From Mucilaginibacter sp. (GTDB lineage: Bacteria; Bacteroidota; Bacteroidia; Sphingobacteriales; Sphingobacteriaceae), in assembly GCF_028288205.1 (NCBI RefSeq), contig NZ_JAQBOD010000058.1, forward strand, positions 62,001 to 126,000: 64,000 bases of DNA, in the 5' to 3' direction. Under the pieces are notes generated by a model that did no database searches, was not told the DNA's origin, and saw only the letters and a list, made by a program, of their open reading frames with translations. The position numbers and the translations under genes were made by a program. Position 1 is the stretch's first letter. Each line of letters opens with the position of its first letter. Below, one piece after another: positions 7,778 through 18,015 of the stretch.

Positions 7778-8251
7778 CTACTCATGATGATAAGGCTCAC
7801 CCTTCAATATAGTAAAGGCCCTATATAACTGCTCTGTAAAAAACAAGCGTATCATTTGGTGCGAGAAGGTCATTCGCGATAAGGATAGCTTATCATTGGC
7901 CCGCTCATACACAGATTGGTCGAACCCATACGGCCCACCAACCACAAATACCAGGCTGGAAGTGGAACCGACTGACTTTTTATCCAAATAAGTGGCAAAT
8001 TGTTTAGAGGTTAGCTCCATACCTTTTTCATCCAATAATATAACATGATCTAATGGTGATATTTTCTTCAGGATCAGCTCTGCCTCCTTAGCTTTTTGCT
8101 GCTCCTGTGTTAAGGCTTTGGTGTTTTTTAGTTCGGGCAAATCAACCAGCTCCAGCTTGGTGTAATGCTTTAATCGTTTTACATATTTGTCAATGCCATC
8201 TTTTAAATAAGCATCTTCTGTTTTGCCAACGGTTAGGAAAGTTATCTTCAT
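7778..8251 (-). CDS. rlmH: 23S rRNA (pseudouridine1915-N3)-methyltransferase
   Basis: A 157-residue SPOUT-class enzyme that methylates pseudouridine 1915 in helix 69 of 23S rRNA in assembled ribosomes. The knotted SAM-binding region is clear: FVVGGPYGF, then LSLSRMTFSHQMIRLFFTEQ and the C-terminal LKGEPYHHE tail, which is nearly invariant in RlmH. The N-terminus MKITFLTVGKTEDAYL also fits. Length equals the family norm. It is divergently transcribed from the membrane MutS gene, with 60 bp between the starts. Confidence 0.96.
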   Translation of the reverse strand: MKITFLTVGKTEDAYLKDGIDKYVKRLKHYTKLELVDLPELKNTKALTQEQQKAKEAELILKKISPLDHVILLDEKGMELTSKQFATYLDKKSVGSTSSLVFVVGGPYGFDQSVYERANDKLSLSRMTFSHQMIRLFFTEQLYRAFTILKGEPYHHE

Positions 8252-8311
8252 AAAAAAACAAATAAACGTAATTTAAAATATTAGTGGTTATTTAGCCTGA
8301 TTTTATTTAGG

Positions 8312-10120
8312 ATGGAACAGGATATAATTGATTACTATAAAAATAATGCCCAGCTTGCACAGCAAGAGGCTGATAAATTTAAAAACCTGGCAGATACCTA
8401 TTCATTAATGCGCCTCAGCATTTTTGTAATGATGGTGGTATCTATCTATTTCGGAGTGAAAGAGGACGATTTTACCATTGTAGCTGTCACCTTCGCCATT
8501 CTGATATGCGGCTTTGCATGGCTGGTATCGCGCCAAAGCGTTTATGAACGTAAAATGAAATACTTTAAGGATCTGAAACTCATCAATGAGAACGAGATAG
8601 CCAGCATCCTCTCCCGCGATAATCTGTATGATAACGGAGCCAAATTTGCCAACGAAAAACATTTTTATACTGCCGATCTGGACATATTTGGCAATGCCTC
8701 ACTGTTTCAGTTAATGAACCGGGCAGCTACCGGCCCGGGCAATGCTAAACTGGCCGCATGGCTAAGCGCCCCAGCAAAAAAAGAAATTATTTTAGACCGG
8801 CAGGAAGCGGTTAAAGAAATAGCCAATAAAAACCAATGGAAACTGGAAGCACAAAACTTGCTTTTATTTGCCAATAAAACAGATGCTAACCAGCTACAGG
8901 GATTGTTTAATTACCTGCACACGCCTTTAGACCTGCCCCGCGAAAAATTGCTGATTAATTATATCAGGATAGCGCCTTACCTGTTAGCAGCGGCATTTAT
9001 AGCAGGTTATTTTATGCCGGTATTTACATTGGCGGGTATAGTGCTGGCCATTGCCAATTTAACTATCATTACCATAAATGGTGGCTATATTGCCAAATCG
9101 GCCTCTATTGCCGATAGGATTAGCAAGGTGCTGGCCGGCTACGCGGTTGTATTTAACAAGATAGAGGGCGAAAACTGGCAATCGGCCTATAACAGCGCGC
9201 TAACTAAAAAGATCAAAGAAAACCACACCTCAAAAAATATTGAAGAATTAGCCAGGCTCATCAATAAATTAAGTTATAGCCTGATAATGATAGTGGGGTT
9301 TATACTGAACATATTTTTTCTTTGGGCGCTAAAGCAGATCATAGCCATTGAGCAATGGAAACGCAATAATCACGAAAGTTTAGAGGATGCTTTTGAAGTG
9401 ATAGCCGAATTTGAGGCTTTATCAAGCATTGCAGGTTTGCAGGTTAATTACCCCGAATGGTGCATCCCGCAAATTGAGGATAGCCAAGCGTATACTTTAG
9501 TAGCTAAAAACCTTGCCCACCCGCTCATTAACAGTAAAACCCGGGTAACGAATGATTATGAACTAACAGACACTTTTAAGATAGATATCATTACCGGATC
9601 GAACATGGCAGGTAAGAGTACTTTCCTGCGTACCATTGGTATTAATACCGTATTGGCGCTTTGCGGCGCCCCCGTTTGTGCCGAAACTATGCGCGTATCG
9701 GTTATGACCATGGTGAGTTATATGCGGATTAAAGATTCGTTAAACGAGCGCACATCAACCTTTAAAGCCGAGCTTGACCGTCTGCAAATGCTGCTGGCTG
9801 CCGTTGAACAGGAATATAAGGTTTTCTTTTTGATAGATGAAATGCTGCGCGGCACTAATTCGGTTGATAAATACCTGGGCTCGAAAGCGGTTATTGAACA
9901 GCTTATTACAAAGATGGCTGTAGGAATGGTGGCAACACACGATCTGCAGATAGCGCAACTGGAGCAGAAATATCCTGACTACGTGCGCAACTTTTATTTT
10001 GATATACAGGTTAAAGACGGCGAAATGCTATTTGATTATAAGATGAAGCATGGCGAGTGTAAAACATTTAATGCCACTTTGTTATTAAAACAAATTGGGA
10101 TCAATATCATAACAGAATAA
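8312..10120 (+). CDS. Membrane-anchored MutS-family ATPase
   Basis: A 602-residue protein with a MutS-type ATPase domain at the C-terminus and membrane helices ahead of it. Helices are predicted at about residues 30-72 (two), 210-255 (two) and 325-345. The ATPase shows Walker A GSNMAGKST (about 429-437), a MutS helix SLNERTSTFKAEL, Walker B FFLIDEMLRGTNS and the ATHDLQIAQL switch His. The mismatch-recognition domain I of true MutS is absent and the protein is shorter than MutS (about 870 residues). The family is common in Bacteroidota, but its role is unknown; canonical mismatch repair at the membrane is unlikely. The hydrolase gene follows after 8 bp. Confidence 0.85.
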   Translation: MEQDIIDYYKNNAQLAQQEADKFKNLADTYSLMRLSIFVMMVVSIYFGVKEDDFTIVAVTFAILICGFAWLVSRQSVYERKMKYFKDLKLINENEIASILSRDNLYDNGAKFANEKHFYTADLDIFGNASLFQLMNRAATGPGNAKLAAWLSAPAKKEIILDRQEAVKEIANKNQWKLEAQNLLLFANKTDANQLQGLFNYLHTPLDLPREKLLINYIRIAPYLLAAAFIAGYFMPVFTLAGIVLAIANLTIITINGGYIAKSASIADRISKVLAGYAVVFNKIEGENWQSAYNSALTKKIKENHTSKNIEELARLINKLSYSLIMIVGFILNIFFLWALKQIIAIEQWKRNNHESLEDAFEVIAEFEALSSIAGLQVNYPEWCIPQIEDSQAYTLVAKNLAHPLINSKTRVTNDYELTDTFKIDIITGSNMAGKSTFLRTIGINTVLALCGAPVCAETMRVSVMTMVSYMRIKDSLNERTSTFKAELDRLQMLLAAVEQEYKVFFLIDEMLRGTNSVDKYLGSKAVIEQLITKMAVGMVATHDLQIAQLEQKYPDYVRNFYFDIQVKDGEMLFDYKMKHGECKTFNATLLLKQIGINIITE

Positions 10121-10128
10121 AAATTACA

Positions 10129-10911
10129 ATGGCGAATTTAAAAACGTCCGGTTACGCCGAAGTGAACGGCATCAACATGTACTACGAGTTGCATGGCAGC
10201 GGTAATATACCATTAGTTTTAATACATGGTGGCGGCTCAACTATAGAGGTAACTTTTGGCAATGTATTGCCCTATTTTGCCGCCAATAACAAAGTTATTG
10301 CTGTCGAGCTACAGGCACATGGCCGCACCAGCGACCGGAATTCGCCGGAGTCGTTCGAACAGGACGCTGACGACGTAGCAGCACTGCTAAAAGATCTTAA
10401 TATAACTAAAGCCAATATCCTGGGTTTTAGCAACGGCGGTACAACTACGCTGCAAATAGCCATAAGGTACCCTCAACTGGTTAATAAAATAGTTGTCATT
10501 GCGGGTAGTTACAAACGGGATGGCTTTATAGATGGCTTTTTTGATTTTATGCCCAAGGCAACCATCGACAATATGCCGCAGCCACTAAAAGATGCCTTTT
10601 TAAAAGTAACACCCAACGAAGCCGGACTGCTTAACATGTTTAATAAAGATAAGCAACGGATGATAGATTTTAAGGATATCAGTGATACCGACATCAGTAA
10701 TATAAAAGCTTCTGCGATGTTTATAGTAGCCGATAAGGATGTGATCACTGTTCCGCATACCATGGCAATGGCCAAATTAGTAAACGGCGCCGACTTAATC
10801 GTGCTACCCGGCGCACATGGCGAAGCGTTAGGTGAGACAACCACCTACAAAACAGGCAGCAAAGCGCCACAGGCAACCGCTATATTTGTACAGGAATTTT
10901 TAGACAAATAG
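10129..10911 (+). CDS. Alpha/beta-hydrolase
   Basis: A 260-residue cytosolic alpha/beta-hydrolase of the haloperoxidase/esterase type. HGGGST (about 33-38) is the oxyanion-hole loop, GFSNGG carries the nucleophile Ser101, VADKDV (about 205) the acid and GAHGEAL (about 230) the catalytic His. The triad is therefore complete. No signal peptide is present. It follows the MutS-like gene by 8 bp and shares its transcript; a terminator lies 14 bp after the stop. The substrate cannot be inferred. Confidence 0.9.
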   Translation: MANLKTSGYAEVNGINMYYELHGSGNIPLVLIHGGGSTIEVTFGNVLPYFAANNKVIAVELQAHGRTSDRNSPESFEQDADDVAALLKDLNITKANILGFSNGGTTTLQIAIRYPQLVNKIVVIAGSYKRDGFIDGFFDFMPKATIDNMPQPLKDAFLKVTPNEAGLLNMFNKDKQRMIDFKDISDTDISNIKASAMFIVADKDVITVPHTMAMAKLVNGADLIVLPGAHGEALGETTTYKTGSKAPQATAIFVQEFLDK

Positions 10912-10924
10912 TATTCCTCTTACA

Positions 10925-10969
10925 AACAAAAAGAGCGATGAGTTATAAAACCCATCGCTCTTTTTTGTT
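10925..10969. terminator. Bidirectional intrinsic terminator
   Basis: AACAAAAAGAGCGATG (10925-10940) pairs with CATCGCTCTTTTTTGTT (10953-10969) around a 12-nt loop. A-run and T-run flank the GC stem, so it can end both the hydrolase transcript (plus) and the beta-barrel gene (minus). Confidence 0.85.
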
Positions 10970-10983
10970 ATGCTTAGCAAATA

Positions 10984-13515
10984 TTATCTGCCGCCGCCAC
11001 CGCCTGAGCCGCCGCCTACACCACCTTGATCGCCTTGTTTAAGGTCATCATTGTTAACACCTTTCTTTTTCTCCATTGGGTTGCTAAAAGTAATTTTACC
11101 AAAGTTATAGCTAAACGTTAAACCAACGGAACGGAAAGGGAACGCGAACGTGCTGTTCTGAACAAACGCAGGGCTCTTCAAATCTGAATTGAAATGTTTG
11201 TATTTGTTAAACGGCTCTAATGTATTGATACCGAGAGACATTTTCTTTTGCATGAATTGTTTCCTTACACCCGCGCCAAATATGCTGAATGATGGGTTAC
11301 TTCCCTGTATAGTATAACGTTTTGAATTTTCAACCGCGAATACCTCGGCAATGAAACCACTTGGCAAGTTAACAGACCCACTCAGGAAAGCATTGTAGGC
11401 AAATGTTGCGCCTGTACGGGTTTGCTGTGTTGCATAACCACCTTCGGCAGTAGGATTATAAGTATAGCCATTAATGCTGCCCCTGATAGTTAATATGGAT
11501 ATAGGATTAATTGAGCCAAAGAAACTCCCCCCAAATGAATTATTGACACCTACGTTAGCATAGGTAGTTAATGTTCCCTGGTTATTGTTTATTGGCAATG
11601 CAATGCTTTCAATTAAACCGCCCGTATGTTTATAGTATACCGAGAAATTAATAACCGATGATTTAATAAACGTGTTATAATTCAACTCCACAGTTTGTGA
11701 AACTTCCGGCGATAATTTAGGGTTACCCTGCGATTGACTATTAGGGTTACTGGCATTCAAAAACGGGTTAAGGAAAGTTAAGCTTGGCCTGGTTATCCTC
11801 TTGCTATAAGTTAACTTTATTGTTTTTGTGGCACTTAATGCTTTCTGCACAGTAAAACTTGGCACAAACGTATTATAACTGTTTGAGAAAGGCGAAAAAT
11901 TGGTTGTTACAACGCTGGGCTCGCCGTTAATACTTGTGTTTTCATCTCTTACACCGGCTAATAAAGTATATTTTTTAGGCAATGTAATGGTCATAACCGC
12001 ATAACCGGCAGTAACATATTGATTGTATTTATATAGGTAAGAATTTGTAGGGTCAAGTATAAAGCTGGTCGAATCGGCTGCGCCAAAGGTTGCAGTTTTA
12101 AATACATCAGCATTGCTGTTTATATTTCTGAAAATACCTTTGCCACCTGCTTCTAACTTAAATATTTTATTTATTGGCAATACATAATCTGTCTGTAAGG
12201 TATATTCATTATTTGTACCGTTATTATCTCCGCGCTGGTTAGGGTTAAAAGCAGATTGCTGTGCATAGGTATTCATAAAATCAGTAGTTATAACACTATG
12301 GCTCCACTGGCTTGAGAAACTTAACTCATGACCCTCTTTTTTAAATTTATGCGTATAATCCAGGCTCCAGTCAAATCCGCCAAAAGTGTTATGTGATACT
12401 GAACTTCCGGTCGTCATCCTGTTATTTGCAGGATTAATAAAATCGGTATTACTAACTGCGACACCACCGGTGCTGTTAAAGCCACCCTGGTTAAGTCTTA
12501 CAGTTGAGGTAAGGCTGTTAAAGCTGTTAAAATCATAGCTTGCAGTGATTGAACCAATAGCGCCATGACGCTTTACTTTGGTTGAACCTACCCTGCTGTT
12601 GGTAAGCGTTGGCGTATTACCATTTAAAAAAGTTTGTGTAAAGGCAGAATTAGATACCTGCGGCCAGGTAAGGTTACCACCAGCGTTAACAGCTAAGCTG
12701 AAACGGTTTTTACTATAATTTAAATTAATATTACCATTGTTTTGGCGCGTGCCAATACCACCGCTAACCGAACCACTAAAGCCCGACATGTTTTTTTGTT
12801 TAGTGATGATGTTAATGATACCGGCAGTACCCTCCGCATCATATTTTGCTGATGGCGAGGTTATAACTTCTATACTTTTTATCTGATCGGCAGGGATGGT
12901 TTTTAATACATCTGATAAGCTTGCAGACGTTGCACCCGATGGTTTACCATTTATTAATACACGCACGTTACCGTCGCCACGAAGGGATACGTTGCCATTT
13001 ATGTCAACAGCAACCAACGGAACTTTCTGCAATACATCGGTAGCATTACCGCCTGCAGCAGTAAGATCCTTTTCGGCATTGTAAACAATTTTATCTATAC
13101 GGTTTTCAATCAGAGGGGCCGTTCCGGTTATGGTAACCTCCTTCAGTGATTTTGAACTTGGCGCAACAACAACTGTACCTAAGTTTTTATCGGGCTTTGA
13201 CGGAGTTGTTTCTACGTTATTTATGATCTTGGTTGGATAACCAATAAAAGTTATCTCTAATCTATAAACGCCCGGGTGAATATTATCTAATTTAAAGTTT
13301 CCCTTATCATCAGTTAAAACACCGGTGATAGGTGATTTTCCGGTACTTCTGAATAAGCTTACCGTACCATAATCTAAAGGTTTGTTAGTAACAGAATCAA
13401 TAACAGTACCGGATATACGGCCTATTATTAATGAGCTACCGCCGCCAACACCAAATTGTGCCCTGGCAGCAGTGATAGAGAAAATTATTGTAATGAGTAG
13501 AATTATACGCTTCAT
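10984..13515 (-). CDS. Outer membrane beta-barrel family protein (TonB-receptor-like)
   Basis: An 843-residue outer-membrane protein. Signal peptide MKRIILLITIIFSITAARA. Residues about 30-115 form a carboxypeptidase-regulatory-like beta-sandwich (GRISGTVIDSVTNKPLDYG ... DDKGNFKLDNIHPGVYRLE). A plug domain follows (about 125-235, NVSLRGDGNVRVLINGKPSG). The remainder is a long barrel of the Bacteroidota 'outer membrane protein beta-barrel family' type. The C-terminus is unusual: a Gly-rich tail (QGGVGGGSGGGGGR) instead of an aromatic final strand. No SusD-like partner is adjacent, so a polysaccharide-uptake role is not supported. The ligand is unknown. It has its own promoter at 13539-13546. 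Confidence 0.88.
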   Translation of the reverse strand: MKRIILLITIIFSITAARAQFGVGGGSSLIIGRISGTVIDSVTNKPLDYGTVSLFRSTGKSPITGVLTDDKGNFKLDNIHPGVYRLEITFIGYPTKIINNVETTPSKPDKNLGTVVVAPSSKSLKEVTITGTAPLIENRIDKIVYNAEKDLTAAGGNATDVLQKVPLVAVDINGNVSLRGDGNVRVLINGKPSGATSASLSDVLKTIPADQIKSIEVITSPSAKYDAEGTAGIINIITKQKNMSGFSGSVSGGIGTRQNNGNINLNYSKNRFSLAVNAGGNLTWPQVSNSAFTQTFLNGNTPTLTNSRVGSTKVKRHGAIGSITASYDFNSFNSLTSTVRLNQGGFNSTGGVAVSNTDFINPANNRMTTGSSVSHNTFGGFDWSLDYTHKFKKEGHELSFSSQWSHSVITTDFMNTYAQQSAFNPNQRGDNNGTNNEYTLQTDYVLPINKIFKLEAGGKGIFRNINSNADVFKTATFGAADSTSFILDPTNSYLYKYNQYVTAGYAVMTITLPKKYTLLAGVRDENTSINGEPSVVTTNFSPFSNSYNTFVPSFTVQKALSATKTIKLTYSKRITRPSLTFLNPFLNASNPNSQSQGNPKLSPEVSQTVELNYNTFIKSSVINFSVYYKHTGGLIESIALPINNNQGTLTTYANVGVNNSFGGSFFGSINPISILTIRGSINGYTYNPTAEGGYATQQTRTGATFAYNAFLSGSVNLPSGFIAEVFAVENSKRYTIQGSNPSFSIFGAGVRKQFMQKKMSLGINTLEPFNKYKHFNSDLKSPAFVQNSTFAFPFRSVGLTFSYNFGKITFSNPMEKKKGVNNDDLKQGDQGGVGGGSGGGGGR

Positions 13516-13538
13516 TTTGTATTTTTTGTAATTGGAGG

Positions 13539-13546
13539 CAAAATTA
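13539..13546 (-). promoter_or_regulatory. -7 box TAATTTTG of the beta-barrel gene
   Basis: On the minus strand TAATTTTG matches TAnnTTTG. A TTTC lies about 16 bp upstream. The predicted start near 13534 gives a leader of about 20 nt before the ATG at 13515. This suggests the gene is transcribed apart from leuS upstream. Confidence 0.5.
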
Positions 13547-13623
13547 CTCCAAATGTTACAACGAAACGGCTATTTTATTTCTATAATCGATCAGCAGGAT
13601 GTAAACATCACACTAAGCACCTG

Positions 13624-16425
13624 CTAAACAACCATATTTACAATGCGCCCTTTTACTACAATTACCTTTTTAGGCTGCTTGCCATCCAAATATTTTTTAA
13701 CATCGGCATTGGCTAAAACAAATTCTTCAATCTCCTTTGGCTCCAGGCTTAGTGAAATATTCAGGTTCATTTTGGTTTTACCATTGATAGAAATAGGATA
13801 CGCAAATTCATCCTCCACCAAATAAGCAGGGTTAAATTTTGGATATGCCGCATACGATAAAGTACCCGCCTCATTGCCCAGCATTACCCAAAGCTCCTCG
13901 CAAATATGCGGGGCATAGGCTGATAGTGTAATGACTAAATCCTGCAATACCCGGCGGTTATTGCATTTCAAATCGGTTAATTCATTTATGGCGATCATGA
14001 AGCTTGACACCGAAGTGTTGAACGAAAAACGCTCAACATCTTCCTCCACCTTACGGATGATCTTATGCAATGATTTTAATTCGGCTTTGGTAGGCTCAGC
14101 ACCTAATACCGTAAATACCCAGGCATCATTATGGAACAATCGCCAAAATTTACGCAGGAACTTAAATACACCCTCAATACCATTAGTGTTCCACGGCTTG
14201 CTTTGCTCCAGCGGACCAAGGAACATCTCATACATACGCAAGGTATCGGCACCGTAGCGGGCAATCAGGTCATCGGGATTAACTACGTTGAATTTAGATT
14301 TTGACATCTTTTCTATTTCAACACCGCAGATGTATTTGCCGTTCTCTAATATAAACTCAGCATTACTATACTCATCACGCCAGGCTTTGAACTTATTTAT
14401 ATTCAGAACCTCATTCTCCACCATATTCACATCCACATGCAATGGCGATGTTTTATACTGACCTATTAAGCCATGCGAAACAAAAGTATTAGTGCCTCTG
14501 CCCTCTTCATCAATTAAACGATAAACAAAGTTTGAACGTCCCTGTATCATCCCCTGGTTGATCAATTTCTTAAAAGGCTCTTCCTCGATAACCAAATCAA
14601 TATCTTTCAAAAACTTGTTCCAGAAACGGCTGTATAGCAAGTGCCCCGTAGCGTGTTCGCTGCCGCCGATGTAAAGGTCGACGTCTCGCCAATAGGCAAT
14701 AGCTTCTTTTGATGCAAACTCTTTATCGTTATGCGCATCCATGTAGCGATACCAGTAAAAGCTTGAACCTGCCCAGCCCGGCATTGTCGAAAGTTCATAT
14801 TCTCCGTCCGGATGTTTCCAGCCTTCTGCCCTTGCTAATGGCGGTTCGCCGCTTTCGGTTGGCAGGTATTTATCAACTTCGGGTAACAGTAATGGCAGGT
14901 CGCTTTCGCTGATCAGGTGCGGCAATCCCTCTTTAAAATAAACCGGCACCGGCTCACCCCAATAACGCTGACGACCAAAAATAGCATCGCGCATCCTGAA
15001 GTTTACTTTTGCCTTGCCGGCTTCAATTTCTTCCAATTTGGCAATTACGGCCGCGGTAGCTTCCTTGTAGGTTAAGCCATTAATAAAATCAGAGTTAATG
15101 TATTTTCCTTCCTTGGTCGGGTCGGCTTCAGTAGTAATATTCTGGGTATCCAGTATGGGTACTATGTTTAAGTTAAAATGTTTGGCAAACAAATAGTCGC
15201 GCTGATCTCCCGACGGTACACCCATTACCGCGCCGGTACCATATCCCGCCAAAACATAATCGGCAATATATATGGGCACCAACTCGCCATTTAACGGATT
15301 GAGTACATAGCTCCCTGTAAACGCGCCGGATACCGTTTTAGCATCAGCCATCCTGTCCAGCTCCGATTTCTTTTTGGTTTGGGCGATGTAGGCCTCAATA
15401 TTCGCTTTTTGTCCAGGCGTGGTTAATTCAGCCACCAACTCATGCTCGGGCGCCAACACCATGAAAGTAACTCCGAAGATGGTATCAACGCGGGTAGTAA
15501 AAACTTCTATATAATGAGCATTGAGTTCTATGTTATGAGCCGGTTTTTCGATAGGGAACCTAACACTCGCGCCAATACTCTTACCTATCCAGTTACGCTG
15601 CATTTCTTTTAGCGGTTCGGGCCAGTCTATGGTATCCAATCCTTGTAGCAGGCGCTCAGCATAGGCTGTAATCCGCATGCTCCATTGCATCATTTTCTTT
15701 TGTTCAACGGGGTAGCCGCCGCGCTCGCTAAAGCCATCTTTAACTTCATCATTCGCTAATACCGTTCCTAAAGCCGGGCACCAGTTTACGGTACTTTCGC
15801 GCAGGTAGGTTAAGCGGTATTTCAATAATTCTTCCTGCTGAGAATTAGAACTCATCGCCTTCCACTCATCCGCGGTAAAGCTTAAAATCTCTTCATCACA
15901 AACGGCATTTACACCTGCCGAGCCATTTTTTTCAAAATGCTCAACCAGTTTGGTAATTGATTCCGCCTTATCAGCAGCTTTATTATACCAGCTGTTAAAC
16001 AGCTGCATAAATATCCACTGTGTCCATTTATAATAATCGGGCGAGCTGGTGCGAACCTCGCGGCTCCAATCGAACGAAAAACCTATTTGATCTAACTGGC
16101 GACGATAGGTTGCAATATTATCCTCGGTAGTAACAGCAGGGTGCTGACCGGTTTGTATAGCGTATTGCTCGGCGGGTAAACCAAACGAATCATAACCCAT
16201 GGGATGCAATACATTAAAACCTTTTAAACGTTTATAACGTGCAAAAATATCAGAGGCGATATAGCCGAGCGGATGGCCCACATGTAAACCCGCGCCCGAT
16301 GGGTACGGAAACATATCCAGCACATAATATTTAGGTTTGGTGGTTTTATCCTCAGCTTTAAAAGTTTGGTTATCGGCCCAAAACTGCTGCCACTTTTGCT
16401 CTATATCTTTAAATTGATAGTCCAT
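13624..16425 (-). CDS. leuS: Leucyl-tRNA synthetase
   Basis: A 933-residue class I synthetase that charges tRNA-Leu. HIGH-type signature [16 protein letters not shown] lies near residue 42 and KMSKSKFNV near 712. The CP1 editing domain (about 230-430) is present, with the threonine-rich TTRVDTIFG and the [17 protein letters not shown] segment. The Asp that anchors the amino group in editing is kept, but the residue before it is Gly where E. coli has His (GHDQRD). I cannot tell whether that is lineage-typical. The C-terminal anticodon-binding domain and tail are complete. The ATG at 16425 gives [18 protein letters not shown], a standard N-terminus. Confidence 0.98.
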   Translation of the reverse strand: MDYQFKDIEQKWQQFWADNQTFKAEDKTTKPKYYVLDMFPYPSGAGLHVGHPLGYIASDIFARYKRLKGFNVLHPMGYDSFGLPAEQYAIQTGQHPAVTTEDNIATYRRQLDQIGFSFDWSREVRTSSPDYYKWTQWIFMQLFNSWYNKAADKAESITKLVEHFEKNGSAGVNAVCDEEILSFTADEWKAMSSNSQQEELLKYRLTYLRESTVNWCPALGTVLANDEVKDGFSERGGYPVEQKKMMQWSMRITAYAERLLQGLDTIDWPEPLKEMQRNWIGKSIGASVRFPIEKPAHNIELNAHYIEVFTTRVDTIFGVTFMVLAPEHELVAELTTPGQKANIEAYIAQTKKKSELDRMADAKTVSGAFTGSYVLNPLNGELVPIYIADYVLAGYGTGAVMGVPSGDQRDYLFAKHFNLNIVPILDTQNITTEADPTKEGKYINSDFINGLTYKEATAAVIAKLEEIEAGKAKVNFRMRDAIFGRQRYWGEPVPVYFKEGLPHLISESDLPLLLPEVDKYLPTESGEPPLARAEGWKHPDGEYELSTMPGWAGSSFYWYRYMDAHNDKEFASKEAIAYWRDVDLYIGGSEHATGHLLYSRFWNKFLKDIDLVIEEEPFKKLINQGMIQGRSNFVYRLIDEEGRGTNTFVSHGLIGQYKTSPLHVDVNMVENEVLNINKFKAWRDEYSNAEFILENGKYICGVEIEKMSKSKFNVVNPDDLIARYGADTLRMYEMFLGPLEQSKPWNTNGIEGVFKFLRKFWRLFHNDAWVFTVLGAEPTKAELKSLHKIIRKVEEDVERFSFNTSVSSFMIAINELTDLKCNNRRVLQDLVITLSAYAPHICEELWVMLGNEAGTLSYAAYPKFNPAYLVEDEFAYPISINGKTKMNLNISLSLEPKEIEEFVLANADVKKYLDGKQPKKVIVVKGRIVNMVV

Positions 16426-16611
16426 GAGTTATTATACGGTATTAATGCGCGAAATTAAGAAAATCCCTATTAGTTTGGTAGTTAATTATACAAGTGTTCT
16501 ATTTTGAGTACGAGGAACATATGGACCATGAAACACTCCGGAACACCTATTTCTCATCTTTAAAATACTCAGGGCCTCCCCCCTCAGGCAAAGCGAGTGC
16601 AATAGGCCTAT

Positions 16612-17154
16612 TTATTCACTTAATATATCCAGGCAATTTTTGCTGAGAGCAGCCAACCGTGTATTTAATGCCTTAAGGCCCTGTTCATCATGTATATTGG
16701 TATACATTAACTTTATAAGTGCCAATGTTTCGGCACTGGGGTCGCAGGCCTGGGCCTTTTCTAAATTGGGCAGGGCCTTTAATGCTGCCGCTTTATACAG
16801 ATCGCCGATTGCTTTATCGGCCTTTGCCGCATATAAATAGCCCAATGCACGATGCGCTACGTAGTAGTTGGGTTCGGCAGCGGTTACCATTTCGTAATAA
16901 ATAATAGCCTTATCGGGCTGATTATCCTCATATAGTTTTGCCATACTATTATAAAAGCTTATCCGGGCCTTTGCAGGTAATTTACCGGCATTGGGCAATA
17001 TACTTTCGCCAAGTTTTAATGCTATGGCCATATCGCCATGCAGCCTGTCAAGATTATAATCAAGATATTGGTCGTAAACAGCATCGGCAGTTTGGGCCTT
17101 TGCTAAGCTGCAAAAGCAGATGATAAATAATATTAGGAGTATTTTTTTAGGCAT
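16612..17154 (-). CDS. Small secreted TPR-like protein
   Basis: A 180-residue exported protein: signal peptide MPKKILLILFIICFCSLAKA, then helical repeats resembling tetratricopeptide units (KARISFYNSMAKLYEDNQPD, YYVAHRALGYLYAAK). It is probably a periplasmic scaffold with no catalytic motif. The frame stays open to 17205, but the ATG at 17154 is chosen: it starts a clean signal peptide and sits 1 bp from the mntA stop, whereas the longer form would overlap mntA by 50 bp. It may be co-transcribed with the HepT/MntA pair, though a functional link is not evident. Confidence 0.75.
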   Translation of the reverse strand: MPKKILLILFIICFCSLAKAQTADAVYDQYLDYNLDRLHGDMAIALKLGESILPNAGKLPAKARISFYNSMAKLYEDNQPDKAIIYYEMVTAAEPNYYVAHRALGYLYAAKADKAIGDLYKAAALKALPNLEKAQACDPSAETLALIKLMYTNIHDEQGLKALNTRLAALSKNCLDILSE

Positions 17155-17155
17155 T

Positions 17156-17473
17156 TTAGACTCCGATCTTATTCGCATCCCATAAAGTTTGCCCAACCCG
17201 ATCAATATGATCTAATAATTCAGGATTAGCTATGTGATTGTAAATAGAAAGGTCGAACTTATAGGGTAATAACAGATCATCCAATTTTAAGTTTAGACGG
17301 ATCAATATACTCAAATCAATACCACTGCCTTTTAAAGTAATATCAATATCTGATGACGCTTTAAAATTACCTTTTGCCCTTGAACCATAGATCACAGCTT
17401 TTTCTACAACAGGAAATTGTTCCAGTACCTCGTTTATTTTACTGACTGTATTTGATGATAATCCGTATTGCAT
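17156..17473 (-). CDS. mntA: MntA-like minimal nucleotidyltransferase (antitoxin of MNT-HEPN pair)
   Basis: A 105-residue minimal nucleotidyltransferase. It carries the exact GSX10DXD signature: Gly30-Ser31, ten residues, then Asp42-Ile-Asp44, the metal-binding pair. In characterised MNT-HEPN modules such a protein neutralises the HepT RNase by adding AMP to a Tyr in its R-x4-H-x-Y motif. It follows hepT by 12 bp on the same strand, the usual pairing. The active-site residues look intact. What is odd is the partner, whose HEPN His is replaced (see hepT). Confidence 0.85.
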   Translation of the reverse strand: MQYGLSSNTVSKINEVLEQFPVVEKAVIYGSRAKGNFKASSDIDITLKGSGIDLSILIRLNLKLDDLLLPYKFDLSIYNHIANPELLDHIDRVGQTLWDANKIGV

Positions 17474-17485
17474 TATTTAATATTG

Positions 17486-17896
17486 TTAACGAGATTTTAA
17501 GTTTTCGAATTTTATTTCGAGCGATTTAAATAAATCAAAGTAACTATTAACAACCGCGCTTGCAATTTCGTCAGCAGTTTCTTCATTATAGGAGTACGAA
17601 GTTAAATCTCTGATCACCAGCATATTCATCCACTCCTCGCCGTTACTAATTAAGTTTATTCTAAAAGCTTCTCTTATGGTATCCCTTGAACCGGCTACAT
17701 TTAAAATACCTTGGTAGTCCAAATAGTCTCTCATGGTATTCCATGCCAATTCAAAAGTACATTCAAATGCTTTAATCAGCCCTTGTTCTTCCAATTCGGA
17801 TAATTCGCCTTTCAGAATAAACTTTTCCAATTGCTTTAAGGCTTTGCAATAGTTTGCAAATCTTTGGTGCCAGCGAATATCTTCTGTTGAAGCCAT
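17486..17896 (-). CDS. hepT: HepT-like HEPN protein (HI0074 family) with altered active site
   Basis: A 136-residue all-helical HEPN protein of the 'nucleotidyltransferase substrate-binding' HI0074 family, the usual partner of MntA and in characterised systems an RNase toxin. The motif region reads RDLTSYSYNE: Arg96 and Tyr103 of R-x4-H-x-Y are present, but the catalytic His is Tyr101 (codon TAC). The RNase is therefore predicted to be inactive or changed, while the Tyr that MntA modifies remains. The frame is otherwise intact and the length normal. The promoter box at 17913-17920 sits at a normal distance. Confidence 0.83.
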   Translation of the reverse strand: MASTEDIRWHQRFANYCKALKQLEKFILKGELSELEEQGLIKAFECTFELAWNTMRDYLDYQGILNVAGSRDTIREAFRINLISNGEEWMNMLVIRDLTSYSYNEETADEIASAVVNSYFDLFKSLEIKFENLKSR

Positions 17897-17912
17897 ATCG
17901 ATTATACTTAAA

Positions 17913-17920
17913 CAAAGATA
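17913..17920 (-). promoter_or_regulatory. -7 box TATCTTTG of the hepT-mntA unit
   Basis: On the minus strand TATCTTTG matches TAnnTTTG, 16 bp before the hepT ATG. It drives hepT, mntA and possibly the TPR gene. No clear -33 element is seen. Confidence 0.5.
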
Positions 17921-18015
17921 AGATAATTAATAATTCAAGTCTTTCAATATTTGGTTCTGAAGTTTTACATCCAAAATTTCTCAAATCTCACTTCTCATAT
18001 CTCACATCTAAAAAC

